A stretch of 64,000 nucleotides of DNA, taken from assembly GCF_003290185.1 (NCBI RefSeq), contig NZ_QNFY01000007.1, forward strand, positions 241,117 through 305,116, written 5' to 3'. Made by a program: the position numbers and the translations under genes. The notes under the pieces are model-generated. The model saw only the letters and a list, made by a program, of their open reading frames with translations. It ran no database searches and was not told the DNA's origin. Of the stretch, positions 16,494 through 25,017 are shown one piece after another. How positions within the stretch are numbered: position 1 is the stretch's first letter; the number at the start of each line of letters is the position of its first letter. The DNA comes from Chryseobacterium lathyri. Its GTDB lineage: Bacteria; Bacteroidota; Bacteroidia; Flavobacteriales; Weeksellaceae.

Positions 16494-17042
16494 TTAGTCA
16501 CGTGGAGGATAAATTCCCTCTACACAAATGATATAATTAAGCCCTAAATAAGGCGGCATATTATTCATCGGAAGATTCTGTCCAATGTAGGAGATAGATC
16601 TTGCATTAAGAGTAGTATCAGGATCAGCCTGTACAAAGCTTGGAATCGCCGTAAAATCTCTTCCTACCTGGTTTCCTGTAATGGCAATAGAGGTGTTAGC
16701 CGATGGAGCAGGCACGGTTGCATTGGCATTAGCTACCTTCAGTTGAAACCCTGCACCTATACTTGGAAGGTTCTGTACCATAATTGTATTTAGTGTAGTT
16801 CCAGCAACGACTCCCAGAGGATAATATTCATTAGAGTTTGCATTCCCTGCTCCTATGGCCATTCTTCCTTTTAGGTTGGGAAGGGCGAAAGTAGTGACTC
16901 CGTCACCGCCGTAAGTAGTTCCCAAAATTGAAAATAATGCAGAATTGGTTGAAATTCTTAATAAGCTTCCATCACAGAACAACCAGCCTCTAGGGGCAAA
17001 ATTGCCTGCAAATAATTTTACAATTCCAATGTATTCTTCCAT
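16494..17042 (-). CDS. Phage tail-collar domain protein (microcystin-dependent-protein family)
   Basis: A 182-residue protein starting MEEYIGIVKLFAGNFAPRGW. GWLFCDGSLLxIS, FSILGTTYGGDG, TFALPNLKGR and the late MPPYLGLNYIICV segment are typical of Collar-domain proteins of the MdpB type. Despite the phage name these small proteins occur singly or in pairs outside prophages, and no other phage gene is nearby. The role is unknown. Its 5' UTR shares an 18-base element with the leader peptide gene at 13235. Confidence 0.85.
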   Translation of the reverse strand: MEEYIGIVKLFAGNFAPRGWLFCDGSLLRISTNSALFSILGTTYGGDGVTTFALPNLKGRMAIGAGNANSNEYYPLGVVAGTTLNTIMVQNLPSIGAGFQLKVANANATVPAPSANTSIAITGNQVGRDFTAIPSFVQADPDTTLNARSISYIGQNLPMNNMPPYLGLNYIICVEGIYPPRD

Positions 17043-17069
17043 GATAATAGTTTTTCAGTTGTTAAAATT

Positions 17070-17102
17070 TCCTACTCTTTTTTGGCTTTTCGGATTTCGC
17101 CT
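17070..17102 (-). promoter_or_regulatory. Shared 5' UTR element upstream of tail-collar gene
   Basis: On the minus strand, AGGCGAAATCCGAAAAGC (17102-17085) followed seven bases later by GAGTAGGA (17077-17070). Both motifs are identical to those at 13180-13210 upstream of an unrelated small gene. The distance to the start codon is about 28 bases here and 24 there. Confidence 0.7.
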
Positions 17103-17312
17103 GTGGTTGTTGGTTTGTATTAGTCAAAGGAACAATATATAAGAGGGCATTACTAGAGTAGAAAATACCAAATTAGGGAGTCCGTATTTTTACGTAATAG
17201 GATCTCTGCATTTCCTTTTCACAGAGAATTTATGGGACTAAAAAGAACAGATATAATATGGGAATGTTTAAGCTGTAATTAGTATTTTTGTAACAATCCA
17301 ATTAAAATAAAA

Positions 17313-18077
17313 ATGAACGAATTCGTAGTATCAGAAATTAAAAACAGTATCGCCGAAATTACCTTTGGAACCCCAAAAAGCAACTCGCTTCCGGGAACTA
17401 TTTTAGAAAAGCTGGCTCAAACCATTCTGGATGAGGGTGCTAAAGAAGAAGTAAAAGCTATTTTAGTAAAAAGTGATGGTGAAAAAGCATTCTGCGCAGG
17501 AGCAAGCTTCGATGAGCTTTTAGCTATTGAAGAGCTGCAGGCCTCTACGAAATTTTTCGGTGGATTTGCAAAAGTTCTGAATGCGATGAGAAACTGCGGA
17601 AAAATAGTGGTAGTAAGAGTTCAGGGAAAAACAACCGGTGGAGGAGTAGGAATAGCTTGTGGGGCAGATTACTGTTTTGCAACTAAAGATTCAGCTTTAG
17701 CGCTTACAGAAATTAATCTGGGAATCGGGCCTTTCGTGATCGGGCCTTACGTAGAAAGAAAAATAGGAAAATCACAGTTCTCTGCAATGGCTATTGATGC
17801 AGATTTCAGATCCGCAGAATGGGCAGAGCAGCATAATGTTTATCATTCCGTTTCCGAAAATATTGAAGAAATGGATAGCAAGCTGGAAAAATTTTTACAG
17901 ACTTTAGCTTCGAGGAGCAGTGAAGCATTATCATTAATTAAGAAAGTATCCTGGGAAGGTACGGATCATTTCAATGAGCTGATGCCTGCCAGAATTCATA
18001 TGAGTGCAAGTCTTATTCTTGAAGATTCTGCAAAGAAAAGCATTGAATCTATTAAAGAGAAATTGAGAGTAAAATAA
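17313..18077 (+). CDS. Enoyl-CoA hydratase/isomerase family protein
   Basis: A 254-residue crotonase-fold protein. FCAGASFDELLAIE and GKTTGGGVGIACGADYCFAT form the two parts of the oxyanion hole, and ALALTEINLGIGP corresponds to the active-site helix region. It is about 9 kb from paaG on the same strand. A role as the PaaF-like hydratase of phenylacetate breakdown is possible, since no other paaF is visible in the window, but the sequence alone cannot separate this from another beta-oxidation hydratase. A TATTTTTG box (17283-17290) lies upstream, and a hairpin with a bulge at 18100 follows. Confidence 0.75.
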   Translation: MNEFVVSEIKNSIAEITFGTPKSNSLPGTILEKLAQTILDEGAKEEVKAILVKSDGEKAFCAGASFDELLAIEELQASTKFFGGFAKVLNAMRNCGKIVVVRVQGKTTGGGVGIACGADYCFATKDSALALTEINLGIGPFVIGPYVERKIGKSQFSAMAIDADFRSAEWAEQHNVYHSVSENIEEMDSKLEKFLQTLASRSSEALSLIKKVSWEGTDHFNELMPARIHMSASLILEDSAKKSIESIKEKLRVK

Positions 18078-18099
18078 TTTTTGCTTAATATAAAAAGAG

Positions 18100-18134
18100 A
18101 AAGGGTTATCCAAAAGGTTAACCTTTCCTTTTAT
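18100..18134 (+). terminator. Terminator after crotonase gene
   Basis: AAAGGGTTA pairs with TTAACCTTT (one bulge) and is followed by CCTTTT. Weaker than most in the window. Confidence 0.55.
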
Positions 18135-18154
18135 TAAAATTTGATGCTTAATAA

Positions 18155-18192
18155 AAAGAAAAAGAGATCCGCTTCAATTATGAAACGGATCC
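18155..18192 (-). terminator. Terminator of susCD operon
   Basis: On the minus strand GATCCG (18191-18186) pairs with CGGATC (18171-18166), followed by a T-rich tract, just after the susD stop. Confidence 0.7.
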
Positions 18193-18216
18193 CCTGCAGT
18201 TAATATGAATGTTGAA

Positions 18217-19725
18217 TTAAAGTTCGTTTTGTTGTACCAAATTTTGAGATGCATTGATCTCTGCCTGAGGAATCAACCATGTCCATCGCTTGTCTCCGGC
18301 AGGAACAGTCATTAAATTATTAGTAACAGCAGAAACATGATTGGCACCCGTCCTGTCTAAAGGAAGATTCAATCTTTTCAGGTCAAGAAACCTGAAGCCC
18401 TCTCCCCAAAGTTCTAATCTTCTGCTGTTTAAAATTTCAGTAATATAAGCCTGACCTGTAGTTGTAGCACCAGCATATGAAGGGTTTCTATTTTTTGTAA
18501 ACTCATTAAATACAATTTTAGAATCTGCCTCTTTATTGTCTTTTGCCAATGCTTCAGCTTCGATAAGATACATCTCTGCAGCTCTCATAAATGGAATATC
18601 ACCTAAGCTTGTATTGTTATCAACAGTTCCTGATGCGTTTACAGAAAGAAATTTTTGAGATGTATATGGAAATTTACTGTACGTAGAAGACAATGCAAGT
18701 GCAGTATGTGCACCCGTAGGATCAATAACCTGAGTTCTTACATCAGTTGTCGGAAACTGCGCATATAATAAATTATTGACAACTTTAGGAGCCTGTCTAA
18801 TTTGTGTTGAATTATAATTTCTGGACATATAACCCATAAAATTTCCAAAAAAATCGGTTGTGGCATCAATTGGTTTGTAGCCCCAAACCCATTCAGAATT
18901 AGAATAATTGTTGAAACCTGATTTATACTGGGTATTGCTCATTAATGTAAATCCTTGTCTTGCTTCTTTTGCGTATAGAGCTGCGTTAGCATATTTCCCT
19001 TGTACTAAAGCCACCCTTGCCATTAGTCCTCTTACAACATTCGCGTTGAAGTGAGATTTATCCGACCTTGTTTTACCATTTAAATAAGTGTAAGCCTGTG
19101 CTAAATCTGAATTTATTGAAGTATAAACCTCTTCTAAAGATGCTCTTGGAATAGGATTGAAAGAATCATCTAGCCTAAGCGGCACTCCAGGTTGCGAATT
19201 CGTTGTTCCCTCTACGTATCTTTTTGCATAGATTTGGGCAAGCATAAAATAACAGTATGCTCTGAAAGCATGAGCTTCACCCATTACCTTGTCCTTCAGT
19301 GCCTGATCTCCCGTAACATTAGGAGCTGCCTTTATGATAATGTTTGCAATTCTTATCTGTCCATAGAAAAAATCGTATGGATAAAATAAATTTGTAGAAG
19401 TGGCATTAGCATTATCCAGCCAACGTAGAGTTGTTACAAACCATCCGTTACCTGTAGTAGGAAAAACCAAGTCCTCTCCCATTACATCCATATAAATCAT
19501 TACTCCGGTAGCACCATTCTGCCCCTGGCTGCTGTTTTGTCTGTAATACATATTTCTATGCATCCCATTAATAGCAATATTTAAGTTATCCAAACTTGAA
19601 GTTACTAAAAGTTCACTTGCTGCTTCTGTTGGATCTTTCTCCAGATCATCTCTTTCACAGGATGATAAAATACTTAGTATGGAAAGACTGGAAATTAAAA
19701 GTGTTTTATTTGTAATAAATTTCAT
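18217..19725 (-). CDS. SusD/RagB-type outer-membrane lipoprotein
   Basis: A 502-residue lipoprotein (LSILSSC lipobox, cysteine at about 23). SusD features are the TPR-rich alpha fold with KVMGEAHAFRAYCYFMLAQIYAK and the C-terminal LNSRRLELWGEGFRFLDLKRL block. SusD proteins sit on the cell surface as the lid of a SusC TonB-dependent transporter and bind glycans, peptides or other large nutrients. It starts 10 bases after susC. No glycoside hydrolase, peptidase or sensor gene is adjacent, so the substrate cannot be inferred. Confidence 0.92.
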   Translation of the reverse strand: MKFITNKTLLISSLSILSILSSCERDDLEKDPTEAASELLVTSSLDNLNIAINGMHRNMYYRQNSSQGQNGATGVMIYMDVMGEDLVFPTTGNGWFVTTLRWLDNANATSTNLFYPYDFFYGQIRIANIIIKAAPNVTGDQALKDKVMGEAHAFRAYCYFMLAQIYAKRYVEGTTNSQPGVPLRLDDSFNPIPRASLEEVYTSINSDLAQAYTYLNGKTRSDKSHFNANVVRGLMARVALVQGKYANAALYAKEARQGFTLMSNTQYKSGFNNYSNSEWVWGYKPIDATTDFFGNFMGYMSRNYNSTQIRQAPKVVNNLLYAQFPTTDVRTQVIDPTGAHTALALSSTYSKFPYTSQKFLSVNASGTVDNNTSLGDIPFMRAAEMYLIEAEALAKDNKEADSKIVFNEFTKNRNPSYAGATTTGQAYITEILNSRRLELWGEGFRFLDLKRLNLPLDRTGANHVSAVTNNLMTVPAGDKRWTWLIPQAEINASQNLVQQNEL

Positions 19726-19735
19726 TTTGATAATT

Positions 19736-22669
19736 TTAAAAAGTTGTACTTAAACCGAAAGTAATAATTCTGGAAGGTGAATATCTGTTACTTACAGTAC
19801 CGTTAAATGTAGAGTAGGGCTCTAAGCCTTTTCTTTTGCTGCTAACCCAAAGGTTTTCTCCACTCACAAACAATTTTAAGCTGCTTACTCCTACGCTTTT
19901 CACAATATCAGGATTAAAGCTATACCCTATTGAAGCATTTCTCAATAGTAAATAACTGGCATCTACCAACCATCTTGATGAAGCAGCATTTGAAGCAGCC
20001 ACTGTTGATGAATTTAAAGCAGGTACATCAGTGATCTGCCCGGGAGTAGTCCAACGGTTATAAATATCAGTATGTGATGCTCCGCCCTGAGGAAACGCAT
20101 CCATTAAACTGGCATAATTAGTATCATATATTTTCCCTCCAAACTGATAATTAAAGGATGCGGAAAGTTCCCAGTTTTTGAAATTAAACGTAGTTGAAAA
20201 ATTTCCAAAGAAATCAGGAATTGCAGATCCGTGATATTCATATTTTGCTTTATTCTGATTAGTAGTAACCAGAACCCCATTTACAGTTCTTACATCTGAT
20301 GCTGTAGTAGCAGGGAATAAATCCTGATCTAATACAAATAGTGGTGATCCATCGGAAGGATCCACTCCGTACCATGATCTCAACCAGAAGGCGTATAAAT
20401 CCTTACCTACCATTAGCTTTTTAGTACCACTGATAAATTCGTTTTGCGACAGTGCGGTAATCTCATTTTTATATGAAGTTCCATAAGCTGATACAGTCCA
20501 TTTCAGGTTTTGATTCTTGATAATATCCGCGCTCAAAGTAATTTCATATCCTTTATTTACCAGATTGCCTACATTTCTGTCAATACTATTACCCGGAATA
20601 CCTGCATTTATAGGAGTTTGAAATGGAAAAAGCAATCCTTTCGTTTCAGAATTGTAATACTCTACAGTACCACGCACTCTTTTGTTAAATAATTCAAATT
20701 CTAAGGCAATATCAGATTGTGCTTTAGTTTCCCAAGTAATCAATGGATCACCTACGGTAGTAAGCAAAATCCCTGGCTCTGTACCATTGTTGTAACCTAA
20801 AGAAAATAAGGTTTGATAAGCATAATTCGTATCTAAAGCATCATTACCTACTTCTCCGTAAGAACCTCTTAGTTTTAAGAAATTGACAAATTTATTATCC
20901 TGAAGGAAATTTTCTTTTGAAATTACCCATCCGGCACCTGCTGACCAGAATGATTGCCATCTTACATCTGTGGCAAAACGGGAAGAACCATCCCATCTTA
21001 CTGAGCCCTCTAAAAGATACTTTTCATTGTAATTATAGTTCAATCTAGTAAACCAGCTTTCTTTAGTCCTTTCTCTTAGATATGAATTAAGGGTATTGTT
21101 ATCTACAAAGTTTCCGAATTCGTAGAAATTATCCAATACCTGATTTCGTTTATAACCATATAAGTAGTCTTGTTTATAATCAAAATTTTCATGTCCTGCA
21201 AGAACAGTTACATCATGCCCTCCTAATTTTTTATTATAAGTTAATACCTGGTTCCAGGTAAAATCTCTGGTCAGATACATTGTTCTGGAAGCAGAACCAA
21301 TTCCCAAAGCATCTCCGATGAGTCTGTTTCCATATGTTTTGTTTAATGTTCCTCTAAAATTATACGCTGCATTGGTTCGGAACATCAATTCCGGTAAAAG
21401 TTTAAACTCTGCATATACATTAGACTGAAGGTTGTATGAATTAGTTCTATCATCATTGAGTAATGTTTCCCATATAACATTTCTACCTGCAGCAGCATCA
21501 ACACCGCGTAAAGAACCGTCATCATAAAGAACCTCTCCATTTACATCATATAATCTCTCTCCCGTAACAGGGTTATGTTGATATGGACTATAAATTGGTC
21601 CCATACCACGCGTCCATGCATAAGGATTTATATAAGCGGAATTATTATCTGCTCCATTAACTGCTAAACCTTGGCTCGTAATAACACCATTTAGACTGGT
21701 GCCAATTTTAAACCAGTCTCTAACTTGAGAATCTGCATTAATCCTTAAATTAAGACGTTCAAAACTTGATTTTACAATATATCCTTGTTCGTTGGTATAG
21801 CCTAATGAACTGAATAATGTACTTTTATCATTTCCACCAGAAAAGCTGATACTATGGTCCTGTCTTATGCCCACACCTATTATCGGAGCGGCCCAATCAA
21901 AATCATTGTAACGTAACTTAGCCGAAGAATTAAGCAATCCATCAATAACCAACTGATTATCCGGAACGTCATAAACGTTTGCTCTTAGGTTACCGGAAAT
22001 TAAATTATTAGTTGCCCATAAGTTTGAAGCAGCAAGACTTTCAGTCGGGTTTGTTATTCTTCTGCCATTACGCATTGCTTCCCAAGCAAGTACATAATAA
22101 TCTGCTGTTCCTACTCTGTTATATTCCTGTACAAATCTGCTTACTATACCTGTATTAGAATTAAGGGTAAATCTTGATGAATTTTTCTTACCCCTCTTGG
22201 TTGTTACCATAATAACCCCATTTGCAGCACTTGAACCATATAGAGCAGTTGATGATGCATCTTTTAACACAGTTAAACTCTCAATATCATTAGGATTCAA
22301 TGAATTTAAATTTCCAGGAAAAGGAACTCCATCAACAATTAAAAGGGGTTCGTTTGAAACAAGATAAGAACCCGTTCCTCTAATTCTGATTGATGAGCCT
22401 TCACCTGGCTGGCCTGTACCTGCAGCAATCTGAATACCTGCTCCAGCTCCATCCAATGCTTGTAAAACATTGGAAATAGGACGATTTTCAATTTTTGCTG
22501 CGTCTACCTGAACATTTGATCCGGTAATGGTCCCTTTTTTCTGTTTACCATAGGCAACAATTACTACTTCATCAATGTCTTTAGTTTTTGTCGAATCTTT
22601 CTGCGCAGTTACAGCCTGAGCTGTAAAAAAGACTACTGCGGTAGATAGAATTTTTAGTTTCACATTCAT
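19736..22669 (-). CDS. SusC/RagA-type TonB-dependent outer-membrane transporter
   Basis: A 977-residue protein with a signal peptide (ending VTAQ), a TonB-box-like DEVVIVAYG, the plug domain (IRIRGTGSYL, PLLIVDGVPFPG, LKDASSTALYGSSAANGVI) and a long beta-barrel ending in FGLSTTF with the terminal aromatic residue. It forms a SusCD import complex with the next gene. The carboxypeptidase-D-like domain that precedes the plug in many SusC proteins is absent: the plug starts within about 30 residues of the signal peptide. A TTG-N19-CATATTTG promoter is placed just upstream. Confidence 0.93.
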   Translation of the reverse strand: MNVKLKILSTAVVFFTAQAVTAQKDSTKTKDIDEVVIVAYGKQKKGTITGSNVQVDAAKIENRPISNVLQALDGAGAGIQIAAGTGQPGEGSSIRIRGTGSYLVSNEPLLIVDGVPFPGNLNSLNPNDIESLTVLKDASSTALYGSSAANGVIMVTTKRGKKNSSRFTLNSNTGIVSRFVQEYNRVGTADYYVLAWEAMRNGRRITNPTESLAASNLWATNNLISGNLRANVYDVPDNQLVIDGLLNSSAKLRYNDFDWAAPIIGVGIRQDHSISFSGGNDKSTLFSSLGYTNEQGYIVKSSFERLNLRINADSQVRDWFKIGTSLNGVITSQGLAVNGADNNSAYINPYAWTRGMGPIYSPYQHNPVTGERLYDVNGEVLYDDGSLRGVDAAAGRNVIWETLLNDDRTNSYNLQSNVYAEFKLLPELMFRTNAAYNFRGTLNKTYGNRLIGDALGIGSASRTMYLTRDFTWNQVLTYNKKLGGHDVTVLAGHENFDYKQDYLYGYKRNQVLDNFYEFGNFVDNNTLNSYLRERTKESWFTRLNYNYNEKYLLEGSVRWDGSSRFATDVRWQSFWSAGAGWVISKENFLQDNKFVNFLKLRGSYGEVGNDALDTNYAYQTLFSLGYNNGTEPGILLTTVGDPLITWETKAQSDIALEFELFNKRVRGTVEYYNSETKGLLFPFQTPINAGIPGNSIDRNVGNLVNKGYEITLSADIIKNQNLKWTVSAYGTSYKNEITALSQNEFISGTKKLMVGKDLYAFWLRSWYGVDPSDGSPLFVLDQDLFPATTASDVRTVNGVLVTTNQNKAKYEYHGSAIPDFFGNFSTTFNFKNWELSASFNYQFGGKIYDTNYASLMDAFPQGGASHTDIYNRWTTPGQITDVPALNSSTVAASNAASSRWLVDASYLLLRNASIGYSFNPDIVKSVGVSSLKLFVSGENLWVSSKRKGLEPYSTFNGTVSNRYSPSRIITFGLSTTF

Positions 22670-22697
22670 ATTAACAAAATTTAATAAATATTTTGTA

Positions 22698-22727
22698 CAA
22701 ATATGTTAATTTTTTTTAAATCTACAA
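22698..22727 (-). promoter_or_regulatory. Promoter of susCD
   Basis: On the minus strand, TTG (22727-22725), 19 bases, then CATATTTG (22705-22698), one base off the flavobacterial consensus TTG-N19-TAnnTTTG. The rest of the 22670-22990 spacer holds only AT-rich sequence in which I see no gene. Confidence 0.7.
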
Positions 22728-22990
22728 TGGTATTTTGCCTTAAGTCTTAAATTTTTCTTAATTGTTAAGTATTTAATGTTAAATAATTGATGAAGGTGAG
22801 CTTTTATGTATTTATTTTGAATAATTTTAGTTAAATTATCTGTTTTAATGAGGGTTTTTCGCTTTAATCAAATTAAAAATATATTATTGATAACGAAAAT
22901 AGTTATGTGTCCATAAAATTCCTCAAGTAAAGAAATGAATTTTTGAGTTAAGGCTTGATATTTATGGATTTGAAGAGGCGAATAGAGTAA

Positions 22991-23503
22991 TCACAACTCA
23001 CTTATAAAAATTGCCGTTTTACTATACTTTAAATAAATGACAACTACTTTTGTTCCTTTCTGATACCGCGCATAAACTTCTGGATCAACTTCAAGTCTTA
23101 TTTTATCATTTTTTAATTTCCCGGCAAAAGTTAAGTATTCGCCATACTCTGTTTTGTCGCGGTTAATAATAATGCTTGTCAATTTATTTTTTCCATGGAT
23201 TTTATCTTTTTTCCAATTTCGTCTGTCATAGCCGGTTACTAAGAAAGAAATCAGATAAGCGAAACCAAACAGAGCCAATCCTCCGGCGGCAAACAAGATA
23301 TAATCATAGTATTTGAATTTGCTGAAACTTTCTATACAGAAAATAGGGATTGCCATAGTAAAGAGTGTACAAAAAGCCAATATAGTTGGTATTATTTTAG
23401 CAAGCTTTTTTTGATTTTCTTCAATTTTTTTGATCTCTGCATCACTCAAGGAAATATTTTCCTGTAATTGTATTTGAGAATAGTCTATCAAAATTTCGGT
23501 CAT
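22991..23503 (-). CDS. Two-helix membrane protein, unknown
   Basis: A 170-residue protein. A charged N-terminal helix (NISLSDAEIKKIEENQKKL) is followed by two membrane segments (about 37-57 and 70-90) and a soluble C-terminal domain with short beta strands (LTSIIINRDKTEYGEYLTFAG). No family is recognised. It is transcribed away from the following membrane-protein/regulator group. Confidence 0.6.
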   Translation of the reverse strand: MTEILIDYSQIQLQENISLSDAEIKKIEENQKKLAKIIPTILAFCTLFTMAIPIFCIESFSKFKYYDYILFAAGGLALFGFAYLISFLVTGYDRRNWKKDKIHGKNKLTSIIINRDKTEYGEYLTFAGKLKNDKIRLEVDPEVYARYQKGTKVVVIYLKYSKTAIFISEL

Positions 23504-23623
23504 AGCAGGTTATTTGTATGTTCATAAAACTTTTGAAGATTCTAATTCAATTCTATTTTCTTAAAGTTAATAATTGTATTGAATTTGCTGAGAAAAAATT
23601 ATCATTAAAATGTAAAAAAATAA

Positions 23624-23664
23624 TTGGCAGATTAAAAATAAATTATAACTTTGTAATTCAAAGT
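23624..23664 (+). promoter_or_regulatory. Promoter with palindromic operator
   Basis: TTG (23624-23626), 19 bases, TAACTTTG (23646-23653): an exact flavobacterial promoter. Overlapping the -7 box is the palindrome ACTTTGTAATTCAAAGT (23648-23664), repeated almost unchanged at 24665. It probably binds the winged-helix regulator encoded at 24350. Confidence 0.75.
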
Positions 23665-23671
23665 TCTTTTT

Positions 23672-24289
23672 ATGGATTCGAAAAATTACCACGAAGACTT
23701 GTCACATATCCGTTCCATGATGGAGCGGTCTTCCAGATTTATTTCATTGAGCGGACTGTCCGGAGTTTTTGCCGGTTTGGCTGCACTGATTGGTGCAGGA
23801 TACGTTTATTTTATTTTCCAAAGAGAAGGAATTGATTACTTAGATGGCGACAGAAATTTCTTTAGCCCGGCATTGGTCCGGGAACTTGTAATCGTAGGAA
23901 CTGTGATTTTATTGACAGCTGTACTCAGCGGATATATTTTCACAGCCAATAAAAGCAAAAAGAAAGGCCTAAAAATCTGGGACAGTACAACCAAACGTTT
24001 GCTGTTAACCTTTGCCGTTCCTTTGGTGACGGGTGGGATTTTCTGTCTTGCACTTCTTTTTCATCATCTATTTGTTTGGATAGCGCCGGCTACCTTGATA
24101 TTTTATGGAATTGCTCTGGTCAGTGCAGAAAGATATACTTTAACGGATATTAAATATTTAGGCTATTGTCAAATTGTTCTGGGATTGATCTCTCTTTTCT
24201 TCTTAGGATGGGGGCTTGTATTTTGGGCCATCGGTTTTGGGATTTTACATATTGTGTATGGCCTGATCATGCATAAAAAATATAAATAA
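23672..24289 (+). CDS. Multi-pass membrane protein, regulator partner
   Basis: A 205-residue protein. A soluble N-terminal helix (MDSKNYHEDLSHIRSMMERSS) is followed by six hydrophobic segments spread over residues 28-197. No family name is certain, but this protein followed by a short winged-helix regulator is an arrangement I recall from other flavobacteria. The operator overlapping its promoter suggests control by that regulator. The start is fixed by the promoter, which leaves only a short leader. Confidence 0.65.
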   Translation: MDSKNYHEDLSHIRSMMERSSRFISLSGLSGVFAGLAALIGAGYVYFIFQREGIDYLDGDRNFFSPALVRELVIVGTVILLTAVLSGYIFTANKSKKKGLKIWDSTTKRLLLTFAVPLVTGGIFCLALLFHHLFVWIAPATLIFYGIALVSAERYTLTDIKYLGYCQIVLGLISLFFLGWGLVFWAIGFGILHIVYGLIMHKKYK

Positions 24290-24349
24290 AGATTAAATTT
24301 GCAGCTTTTGTGGGAACAGCTTCTCTAAAACTGCAGTTAGCGACTTATT

Positions 24350-24640
24350 ATGATAAAGATAAATCAACTCAATAAAGAATTCGAAAGCCGTGTAAGACTG
24401 GGGATAATGTCCGTTCTTATGGTCAACGACTGGGTTGATTTTTCAGAAATGAAGGGGCTTTTAGAAATTACAGATGGTAATCTTGCCAGCCACAGCAATG
24501 CTTTGGAGAAAGCTGGATATATCGAAGTGAAAAAAGAGTTCGTAGGCAAAAAGCCCAAAACTTCTTATCGTGTTACACAGAACGGAAGACAAGCTTTTAA
24601 CGAACACCTGAATGCTCTTGAAAAATTATTAGGAAGGTAA
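24350..24640 (+). CDS. Winged-helix transcriptional regulator (HTH_34-like)
   Basis: A 96-residue winged helix-turn-helix protein. RVRLGIMSVLMVNDWVDFSEMK is the first helical pair, TDGNLASHSNALEKAGYIEVKKEF the recognition helix and start of the wing, and TSYRVTQNGRQAFNEHLNALEKLL the C-terminal dimer helix. It fits the small ArsR/MarR-like group without a ligand domain. The palindrome ACTTTGnAATnCAAAGT overlaps the promoters of the genes before and after it, so it likely represses its neighbours. The ligand or signal is unknown. Confidence 0.85.
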   Translation: MIKINQLNKEFESRVRLGIMSVLMVNDWVDFSEMKGLLEITDGNLASHSNALEKAGYIEVKKEFVGKKPKTSYRVTQNGRQAFNEHLNALEKLLGR

Positions 24641-24662
24641 AATCCTATATTTTTTTGAAAAT

Positions 24663-24681
24663 TAACTTTGAAATACAAAGT
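24663..24681 (+). promoter_or_regulatory. Second operator and -7 box
   Basis: TAACTTTG (24663-24670) overlaps the palindrome ACTTTGAAATACAAAGT (24665-24681). It is the same operator as at 23648, with the central bases changed. Confidence 0.7.
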
Positions 24682-24707
24682 ACTTTATATATTTAAAATT
24701 AAAAAAA

Positions 24708-24998
24708 ATGATGACACAAAAACAAAAAACAATTCTTATTTATGTTACACCAGCGGTTTTATTATGCATTCCATTATTGGGGAATATGTTCTCTGAAGAA
24801 TTCGACTGGTCACCGGGAGATTTTGTAATCGGTGCTGTTTTGCTTTTTGGAACGGCTTTTATCATCGATTTGATTCAGCGTATCGTTAAAAATAAAACGT
24901 ACAAAATTTTGTTAGGCGGGGCCGTTCTTATACTGCTGTTGCTTGTCTGGGCAGAATTGGCAGTAGGCATTTTCGGAACTCCTTTCGCCGGAAATTAA
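24708..24998 (+). CDS. Small three-helix membrane protein, unknown
   Basis: A 96-residue hydrophobic protein with three membrane segments (about 9-25, 37-58 and 68-90). It follows the second copy of the operator and is followed 19 bases later by the phosphoesterase gene, so it is the first gene of a regulated unit. No family is recognised. Confidence 0.6.
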   Translation: MMTQKQKTILIYVTPAVLLCIPLLGNMFSEEFDWSPGDFVIGAVLLFGTAFIIDLIQRIVKNKTYKILLGGAVLILLLLVWAELAVGIFGTPFAGN

Positions 24999-25017
24999 TT
25001 GTACAGAATCTAAAGCG

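Noticed and set aside
16494..17042. Prophage remnant
   Set aside because: The tail-collar protein has no phage neighbours; similar single genes are common in Bacteroidetes.
23518..23835. ORF of 105 codons overlapping the membrane-protein gene at 23672
   Set aside because: It runs across the promoter and operator, and its end is a frame shadow of the membrane protein.
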